Below, piece after piece: positions 56,575 through 64,000 of a DNA stretch of 64,000 nucleotides. This DNA is from Mesorhabditis belari. Taxonomy: Eukaryota; Nematoda; Chromadorea; Rhabditida; Rhabditidae. Within the stretch, counting starts at the first letter, position 1; the number at the start of each line of letters is the position of its first letter. The position numbers were made by a program, and so were the translations under genes. The stretch covers positions 248,001 to 312,000 of the forward strand of contig CAUEEP010000900.1 in the NCBI GenBank assembly GCA_958450365.1, given 5' to 3'. The notes below the pieces were generated by a model that saw only the letters and a program-made list of their open reading frames with translations, was not told the origin of the DNA and ran no database searches.

Positions 56575-57550
56575 TATTATCGACTTTTCACTGATTAAGG
56601 ATTAAAATAAACATCGTCATTCGATTCGCCGACCCCGAAAACCCCTGTGTACAAATTCACAGCTTAATATATTCTTTTTTGGGTCATTCACAATCCCTGT
56701 AAGAAAAAAGAAAAGAAAGAAAAGAAAAATCCCTGTAAATGACTAGCAAGGTGTTCTTTGTGCGGGTAAGTAATCGCTTGCGACCTGGCAAATGCACCCA
56801 ATGGATAGGCGTTCCGTTTTTAACAGCTGAATATCTTTTTTTGAGCGATCTACAACAAAGAAACCTCAAATAAATGACGGCAAGGTGTTCTTTCCACGGC
56901 CCAGCAATCGCTCGCCGTCTGGCGCACGGCTTTTACATAACCCCTTTCCCTCCCTCGTGGCCATCTACTCGGGCCATCTACTCGGGCCATCTACTCGGGC
57001 CATCTACTCGGGCCATCTACTCGGGCCATCTACTCGGGCCATCTACTCGGGCCATCTACTCGGGCCATCTACTCGGGCCATCTACTCGGGCCATCTACTC
57101 GGGCCATCTACTCGGGCCATCTACTCGGGCCATCTACTCGGGCCATCTACTCGGGCCATCTACTCGGGCCATCTACTCGGGCCATCTACTCGGGCCATCT
57201 ACTCGGGCCATCTACTCAGGCCATCTACTCGGGCCATCTACTCGGGCCATCTACTCGGGCCATCTACTCGGGCCATCTACTCGGGCCATCTACTCGGGCC
57301 ATCTACTCGGGCCATCTACTCGGGCCATCTACTCGGGCCATCTACTCGGGCCATCTACTCGGGCCATCTACTCGGGCCATCTACTCGGGCCATCTACTCG
57401 GGCCATCTACTCGGGCCATCTACTCGGGCCATCTACTCGGGCCATCTACTCGGGCCATCTACTCGGGCCGTATCCTCTCAAATTCGACGTTGACTTCTCC
57501 CCAAATCAAAGCTAATCTCAATCTGAATGTGTCGCCACAAACAATTAGAA
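56575..57550. mobile_element. Dispersed repeat family F1, copy 4 (longest)
   Basis: Starts ATTATCGACTTTTCACTGAT, includes CGCCGACCCCGAAAACCCC, GTTCTTTGTGCGGG, CGCTCGCCGTCTGGCGCACG, and ends AATCTGAATGTGTCGCC. Interrupted by a 13-bp array (56958-57470). No coding sequence. Confidence 0.82.
56958..57470. repeat. 13-bp minisatellite, about 39 units
   Basis: Near-perfect array of GGGCCATCTACTC; only one unit differs (CAGGCC). Because the unit is not a multiple of 3 and has no stop in any frame, all plus frames stay open, giving two ORFs of over 200 codons that are artefacts. Confidence 0.98.
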
Positions 57551-57871
57551 TAATTTTTGTAGAAAAATAATGCCAAATTGCTACCACCGTTTCCACCAAA
57601 ACTGAAAACCCGTCACAATGAACCCATTTATAGATTCAAATCTGGAAAAACATTAGCATCACTTTATTTTGATGAGAAAAACTTTAAAGCACTTTTTTTA
57701 TAGTACTTTATACTCAAAATTTACATAATACTTGCACCAGAAGCTGTGCGTTTCCAGAGGTGAGCAAAATGCACTTCTTTTAACTGAGTGTATTGTGTTT
57801 TTGGATTACTGCAAACACAACCTTTCTAGCACAGTTCAGTAGTCATCATTGGCATTTTAGAAATCAAATAT

Positions 57872-60800
57872 TTATTCACTTATATACTTGACAGTGTTTT
57901 CTGTTAGATCCCTCACTGTATTTCTCTTTTCTTCAACACTGTGATGGATCCCGTACAGGAAATAGATCAATAAACCTGAAAGTTTTAATGGTAAAGCTAT
58001 TTTTTTGAGTTTTAGCTCAGTTTTAGCTCAGTTTCAAGAGTTTGAACTTACCAATTCCTATCCAAACCCCGAAACGAACCCACGCCAAATATGGAAGATT
58101 GAGAAGCATAAAAGTATTCAAAAAGAGCGAAAGTGCCGGCAGAAATGGGACCAATGGCACCTGGAAGTTGCTTTTTTTCTGCGCAAACTTTGAACCTTTA
58201 AAATCTGTGTACAAATGCAAACACACTAGCGCTCATTGATACAAAAGTTCACGTAGACTTGTGTACTTTGTGCCCAATTCTGTAAACATACTCTTTCTAG
58301 CGCAACTCGATTCTTTTGTGTTACTCGGTAAGCGTCAGCGTCATTTAGTCAGCGTAAGCGCGCTCCTTCGCGACCCACAACTGAGAATGCCAAGAAAAGT
58401 GCGCCAGAAAGGACGCGTTTGCGAAAGGATGCGTTTTCATTTTGCAAGTATACTACAAGGCACAGTTAGGTCAAAGATTCAACAATGATTTTGGGGACTT
58501 TTCCGTTTTCAATTTCTGATCATTGACACTCCAATGTACCCGATTTTTTTCAAATTTGCATAAATTACTTGGAATGGAAGAACGAGGGTTGACTGTTTAT
58601 GCAAAGAGATCCATCCGAGAGAAAGAATTGAGATGAAAAGACACAAAATGGCGACAAATTTCCCGATGAACAGCGACCAGAAGTTGCTTATGAGGCAAAG
58701 ATCTGAATTGATGTTGAATTAAAGCTGAATTGAAGATGAATTAAAGATGAATTAAAGCTGAATTAAAGCTGGTTTAAAGCTGAATTAAAGCTGAATTAAA
58801 GCTGAATTAAAGCTGAATTTAAATTTATCAAAACATGACTTATACCGAATCCGATGAACCCGAAAAGCAAGATGATCAGCGCCGCAGAAACTCGAGGATT
58901 TTGATCTTTTGAAAGCTTTGAGAGGATTTTACTTCGAAGCCCTGAAATGGGAAAAAAGATAATTTCAACTGGTCAACTGATCAATTCAAATTTGAAACCT
59001 AAAACCAAAGTCAAGTTGAATTTAAGAACTTCAAAAAACCTACCGTTCACATCTAGTTGTTCCTCTTTTTCGTATCTTAACAAGATCACACATACAGCCA
59101 CAATTGAATAAGCCATGAGAGTGCCTAGAATTTGATGCTGAAAACTGAAACTTTAGATGTAAATTCACATTGTTTTTTTTAAAATGGGATTTCCTTTGAC
59201 TAACCTAATGACAAGAAGTCGACTAAAGTCTCAACATTGAAGAGAGCTGCCATGATGCAGGTTAACAAGCCGAAGACGGCTATTGCATTCACTGGAACCT
59301 GGAATTGTGATCTTGATTGAGTCTAGGACCAAAGACCAAAGACCAAAGACATAGAGCCAGACTCAAGTTTGCAATCTAGCCTTGCACTAACAATGAGTCT
59401 AGATCTCAACTCTAGATCTTCACGACTTGGTCAAATGGATCCAGAGTTGGCTGAAGGTTAGAGCTCCCGTAGTTTCAGTTCAATGTAAAGTCTAGCTTTA
59501 AGTTTAAGCCTAGTAAATCAAGTACAAAACATGTTGCTGGAGTTATCTTTTAAACAGCAAACCTGCGTTTTCTCGTTCACTTTTGATAAGCACCTAAAAA
59601 TCAACCCGTCTTGCGCCATTGCATAAACGCAACGAGGTAAAGCGAATAAACAGCCAAACTGGAAACTTTTAAGTACATATGATTTTTGTTGGAATTTCCA
59701 TAAATCATTACACTTTCTACTACCAACCATGCTGCCAGTCATCCCACAAATCGCTCCAATTGTCACCGCAATCACCGCCACCTGTGAGCCTTTTGATTTG
59801 AAAGCGACGACAAAGGCAGCTTCTGGATCCATCTAGAATTGAATAGAATAGTCTGGAGAAGTTGTTGATAAAATCCTGCTTTGCTAACTTCAGTATATGG
59901 CATCATCAATGATAGAGAAGCTGACATCAAAACGTAGACACTTGTCACAATGCCCATGCAAAGGAATGTGGCTCTGGGGATTGATTTGATTGGATCTAGA
60001 ATGTTGCTTAAGCTGAAGGATTTGAAATATATTTAGTTTAATGTATTCTTTCTAATAAATATTCAGTCTAATAAAAGATATTCAGTCTAATGCCTCATTA
60101 ACCTTTAGCCTCTTCTCCAGCCGTTGCCAAACCATCAAAACCGATAAAGCTAAAGAAACAAGCTGATGCACCGGCGATGGTGCCACTGATTCCATACGGG
60201 AAAAAGCTCGACGAACCATCGGGAGTCTTGGCTGAAGATTGGAATTTGGTAATTCTTGATCTCTTGTCTTGAGTATGGATGTTACAAGGTGTCCAGTATT
60301 CTTTTGTATTCTACGACGATCTCTTTTTCGTAAATTAGCTCCCAAGCGCCAAGTTCAACCCCCCTAATGTGTTAAATGTTATTTAAAATATTGAAGTCCT
60401 TAATCTTAACTACATTTATCCTTTAAAAGTTAACGGATTGGAGATATAAAACTCATTTTACAAGCCTTTGAATAAGCTGAATTCGCCAAAAATGGCGGCA
60501 AGAGGGATCAACTGGTACTCATTCAAGGGCTTGTGAAATGAGTTGTATATCTCCAATCGGAAAACTTTAACGGATAAATATAGCTAAGGTTAAGGGCTTC
60601 AATATTTTATGTAACATTTAATGCATTAAAGTTGAACTTGGCGCTTGGGAGCTAATCGAAGTCGAAGTCGAAGATTGAACACCCTGTACAATCCAAAGAT
60701 AGGTCAGCTTGGGATCAACTGGTATATTCATTCAAGGGCTTGTAAAATGAATTTTATATCTCTATTCGAAAAACTTTAAAGAGATAAATATAGCCAAGAT

Positions 60801-63800
60801 TAAGGGCTTCTATATTTTATATAACATTTAACACATTAGGGTTGAACTTAGCGCTTGGGAGCTAATCGAAGTCGAAGATTGAACACCCTGTACAATCCAA
60901 AGATAAGTCAGCTTGGGATCAACTGGTATATTCACTCAAGGGCTTGTAAAATGAATTTTATATCTCTAATCGAAAAACTTTAAAGGGATAAATATAAGAT
61001 CAAGATCTTTGTCTGAACAATAAAGTCCCTCTCACCCGTCCAATTCTTCAGATCAGCATAGGTGAAAGCGATCACTGTGACGACTGAAATCATCTAAATG
61101 TTTATCAATCGTTTGTCTTAATCTTTCACTCACAATAAAATTCAACACCGTGTTACAGTTGTTGAATCTCGTTGATCCTTGAGCCCCAGTTGCCATCAGA
61201 ATCTAAATGCTTACAAGGGAATGGCCAGTTTGGAGTTGAGAATTGATTTTACATCTTATAGAATTGGAAGTGATTCTATATCTGCAAAAGGAAAGCAATT
61301 CGAATTGGGGATTCGACCTTTGGGGTTTGTTTGGGGATTCGAACTCAGGCAAAATCACTCCACAAGCTTTGTAGACTAGCACTAGACTATAGAGGCCGTC
61401 GGGAACCTTCTTTGGAATTGCCTCAAAGCCACCAGAGAAGCTGTTTGTGGCCACCACAAGGAAAATGTCAAATTTGCTTTATGACGCTGCCACAAGGGAG
61501 CCCTCCATCGGTTCCTGTGGTCTAGTGGGTAGTGTGCTGGTCTACAACACCTATGGAAGGGTTTGGCTTGGGTTCGAGTCCTTCCCTAAGCAGTGTTCTT
61601 TTGGAAAATCATTGAATATTTATTTTATGCCGTTTCTTTCTGTTTGACTTTCTAAAAAATCAAGCTAATCCAGGTACAGTTGATCACAAAATTTCAACTT
61701 GATCTTCTTTGTGAAACACCCGAACTCACACAAATTATCGCCGCTATAAGAAAAGCCAACACATCCAAATATTCAGCTGCAAAAATATTCACCTAAAGTA
61801 GCGATTTTTAAGTACTGTGCAGGGTTTTTACATTCAACCTCCCAATGTGTTCAATTGTGAAATTTTTGATGACCCCATCGGTGAGCACGTTCATGTAACC
61901 TGACCAAGCACGAGCCACCACTGAAAAGCCAAATTTTGCGCTTATTTCAAAAAGCTAGGCCAGAAAGGGTGCGTTTACCTGCCGCTGAAAGCATATTCTC
62001 GAGAACGACATTCCATCCAATAATAAAGGCAAACACTTCTCCGCATCCGATATAAGTGTAAGTGTAAGCACTGCCAGCTTTGGGGAATCTGTAAGTGCAA
62101 GGCATAAGGGCCTCTCTGAAGGCAATAGAACACGTGTCGGTGTAGCTTGTTGGTAGATCGTTTGCCTGGTTGCATGCGGATTCGAATCCCAGCGCGAATG
62201 TTTTGTATTCCTAGCTTCAACCCATAAAAGAACCGGCGTCTTCAACTCAAGAATATCATTGATAAGAATTTTAGCCTTAATCTGTAGTCTGTAGCTGTAC
62301 CGACCTTGATCCAAACTCTGCGTAACATAAAGCTGAAAGGAAAGCGGCAAAGCCGGCGAAGAGAAACGAGAGAACGATTGAGGGGCCGGCTGTGTTTTTA
62401 ATGACAGTACCTAAATAGATGGGTAGGGATAAGGAATACAGAAGGCTCTCGATATAATGATTTCTTTAATTTGATTTGATTTGATACAATGATTTTGTGA
62501 CTAAAACGGGATTTTGTTCATAGCATGAATGTACTTGATTATACCCTTTCCGACGATGCTAGAGCAAACGATTTCACGCCACGAAGCTATACAAGAAAGC
62601 CTTTAACTACTTCAACTTGTCCCAAATCGTTGATACCATAAAATACTCCGAGGAAATGAAAATGAGGAATTGGTGGAATCAGAGCAAACGATTTCACGCC
62701 ACAAAGCTATGCCAAAAAAAGGCTATTCGAAAGTTTTTGCTGCTTCAACTTTTTTAACTCTGATTTTTTTAAACAACCAGTCGTTTCTAACTTGATATAG
62801 GTTAAAAGCCTTGTTTTTTACTTTTATATAACGATTTTCGATGTAATGATTCCATTTCGCGTCTGACAGAATTGTTATATCAACAGTCAACTATATAATA
62901 TTTTAGCTATTAAATTGAAAAAGAAACAATGGTTTTACGACACTTTTTCAAAAAATGTCAAAATAATCAGCCCGATGCGGGGCTCGAACCCGCGACAGCC
63001 AGATTAAGAGTCTGGTGCTCTACCGACTGAGCTAACCGGGCTACGATTGCCCGCCTTGTGGAAGTGTTGATAAGGAGAGTAGGGCATAGAATGAATGTGA
63101 AAACTGTCAAACTGTCAAAAATGAGAACAAAAGAAACGGAAACAAACAGACCGCTTTCATCGCCTATAAAATATATCTTGAATAAGAATCTAAACTATTT
63201 AGCTAGATTTTAGCCACCTGTTAGCACATAAATGCCAGCTCCAACCGTTTGCCCGACACCAATCATAGTGATATCGAAAGTTTTGAGACATCTAGAATGA
63301 AAAGATTTCAAAATAAAACCCTTGGTCCAGTTTAGCCTCATGATCTAGCTTTTTAGGCCAAAATCTACTATATAGAAAAGAGCAGTGTCCGTCTGTCTGT
63401 ACGGGCATTTTCCTGGCCGTATTTTGACCAATAAAGCTAAAGCTTCTTTAGAAAACCTTAGAATATATTGTAGTTATGCCATCTAAAAAAAATTGTATAA
63501 ATCTAGAGTTGGGTGAAACAGTTGGGAGTCGAACCCAGGTCGTGTGGGCTGCAGGAAAGTGGCCTTTCGCTGTTTGCTTCAGAAAAAGCCGCTCTTAGCC
63601 GGGGTTTTTCAGCTGGTTAGCAGATAAATATTCATGAATATGAACTGCTTATTTTGGTTCAATTAACTTGTTGCTTTCGTCAAACAACAGTAGTGTTTTC
63701 GCGGTGCTCAGGCTCAGGTTTCAACTTTCTGTAGCTTCTGTGTGCTCTGTAGCTTCTGTGTGATCTGTAGCTTCAACTACAGAGCTTCAACTACAGAGCT

Positions 63801-63986
63801 TCAACTACAGAGCTTCAACTACAGAGCACTACAAAAAGCTTTAACTACAGAGTAAAACTTCAGATTCTAAACTACAGTAATTGACAATCAAAGTCAAAAA
63901 ACAAACTGAAACCCCAACCTCTTAAGCGGAGTCTCCAAAACGGCCGATTGAATCTCTTTCTTCCGAAGAAGTCTTTGTAAAAGCAT
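57872..63986 (-). CDS. Cationic amino-acid transporter (SLC7A1-4/CAT type), paralogue 2
   Basis: Paralogue of the transporter at 44334-50127 and same predicted role. Eighteen exons join in phase to 563 aa; first 63919-63986, then 63218-63291, 62305-62410, 61979-62088; last 57872-57975. Marks: [153 protein letters not shown]. Many exons have the same lengths as in paralogue 1 (74, 106, 110, 89, 69, 107, 105, 96, 134, 109), showing a tandem duplication. Paralogue 1 exons 45886-45927 plus 45789-45840 correspond to one exon here (59205-59298). Start is only 14 bp from the window edge side region, so upstream control is not visible. Confidence 0.92.
58715..58822. repeat. 11-12-bp tandem repeat
   Basis: Eight copies of GCTGAATTAAA, in a transporter 2 intron. 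Confidence 0.9.
60350..60990. repeat. Fold-back plus direct copies
   Basis: A left arm (60365-60475) is inverted at 60525-60660 (TTTAACGGATAAATATAGC-type, CAAGGGCTTGTGAAATGAG), and the right arm is repeated twice more in direct order (60720-60890, 60915-60990), sharing AGCTTGGGATCAACTGGTAT. It lies in the transporter 2 intron 60232-61035. Confidence 0.85.
61203..61690. mobile_element. Diverged fold-back with two tRNA-like sequences
   Basis: Related to 27345-28105: both start AAGGGAATG and share AGTTGAGAAT, ATAGAAT.GG, TGATTCT, a CACAAGG.AG block and the tRNA-like cores. Minus-strand tRNA-like part at about 61318-61405 (GAGTTCGAATCCCC), plus-strand part at 61505-61600 (CTGTGGTCTAGTGGGTAGTG, TGGGTTCGAGTCCTTCCC). 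It lies in the transporter 2 intron 61203-61729. Confidence 0.72.
62120..62205 (+). pseudogene. tRNA-like sequence
   Basis: GGTGTAGCTTGTTGGTAGAT (A-box-like) then GCGGATTCGAATCCCAGCGC (B-box/T-arm-like, stem partly paired). In a transporter 2 intron. Confidence 0.6.
62441..62900. mobile_element. MITE with pogo/Tigger-like termini, copy 2
   Basis: Left GGCTCTCGATATAATGATTT and right end TTATATCAACAGTCAACTAT are imperfect inverse matches and resemble the termini at 22498-23030. Contains a direct repeat of CAAACGATTTCACGCCAC (about 62565 and 62685). Confidence 0.6.
62969..63041 (-). tRNA. tRNA-Lys (anticodon CTT)
   Basis: Complete 73-nt cloverleaf on the minus strand: 7-bp acceptor stem (GCCCGGT/ATCGGGC), D-stem GCTC/GAGC, anticodon stem CCAGA/TCTGG with loop CTCTTAA, 5-nt variable loop and T-stem GCGGG/CCCGC with TTCGAGC loop. 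A-box TAGCTCAGTCGG and B-box GGTTCGAGCCC are intact. It sits in intron 2 of transporter 2 on the same strand. TTTT follows on the minus strand about 20 nt downstream (pol III stop candidate). Confidence 0.97.
63515..63625 (-). pseudogene. tRNA-like sequence
   Basis: Minus strand CAGCTGAAAAACCCCGGCTA..CCACACGACCTGGGTTCGACTCCCAACTG. The last 30 bases match the T-arm part of the copy at 29685-29850; the D-arm part is not recognisable. In transporter 2 intron 1. Confidence 0.55.
63728..63832. repeat. Tandem and inverted short repeat
   Basis: Units of CTGTAGCTTCTGTGTG followed by inverse units ACAGAGCTTCAACT (four copies), forming a potential hairpin in transporter 2 intron 1. Confidence 0.88.
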
Positions 63987-64000
63987 TAGAAAAGAGTTTA

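Larger units (their letters stand above)
50128..57871. other. Repeat-rich region between transporters
   Basis: About 7.7 kb with no supported gene: a duplicated segment (50712-50992 and 53152-53545), flanking copies (52905-53150, 53560-53810), minisatellites (51670-51800, 52265-52420), MITEs (53945-54355, 54880-54975, 55471-55700, 55793-55998), palindromes (55150-55435), family F1 copy 4 with a 13-bp array (56575-57550). Short ORFs here were not taken as genes. Confidence 0.6.

Noticed and set aside
56874..57515. Two ORFs of over 200 codons in different plus frames
   Set aside because: They are translations of the 13-bp satellite, which has no stop in any frame; the residues are a repeated GPSTRAIYSGHLL pattern.

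Overview
The window is nuclear DNA from a free-living or related rhabditid nematode. The evidence is small GT..AG introns with TTTTCAG-type acceptors (some only 42 nt), acceptor-like sequences placed directly before start codons as expected for spliced-leader trans-splicing, two tightly spaced gene pairs that look like operons, three nematode-only chemoreceptor families (sre-, srh- and srt-like), and interstitial (TTAGGC)n repeats. Gene models were built by hand by joining exons with consistent phase; names come from recognised motifs, not from a database search.

Layout. 1-11.5 kb is read mostly on the minus strand: exons of an unknown gene (424-930), an intact sre-like receptor (2783-5528) with a dead mariner in an intron, an unrecognised 224-aa protein (6826-8087), a class I histone deacetylase of the HDAC1/2 (hda-1) type (8510-10517) and Mediator subunit MED4 (10610-11506). 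The last two are 92 bp apart. Across a divergent 1.46-kb gap, the plus strand carries mitochondrial ribosomal protein L41 (12968-13519) and, 101 bp later, a 43-exon Snf2 ATPase of the RAD54L2/ARIP4 type (13621-23961). After a repeat-filled gap comes a 131-aa NTF2-like gene (27135-29458) whose introns are packed with transposons.

29.9-40.1 kb holds two minus-strand chemoreceptors, srh-like (29874-35106) and srt-like (37701-40114). 44.3-64 kb holds two minus-strand paralogous cationic amino-acid transporters (SLC7A1-4/CAT type; 44334-50127 and 57872-63986) separated by about 7.7 kb of repeats. A genuine tRNA-Lys(CTT) lies in intron 2 of the second transporter.

Themes. Chromatin and transcription genes (HDAC, MED4, Snf2) are clustered in two divergent probable operons. 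The rest of the window is unusually rich in young repeats: nearly every long intron has its own short-period minisatellite, several fold-back elements and MITE families recur, and about a dozen tRNA-like sequences with recognisable D-arm/A-box and T-arm/B-box parts but no good cloverleaf are scattered in introns and gene flanks. Some sit as inverted pairs inside fold-back elements and one has its D-arm region tandemly repeated four times. This tRNA-like family is the best candidate for something not yet described.
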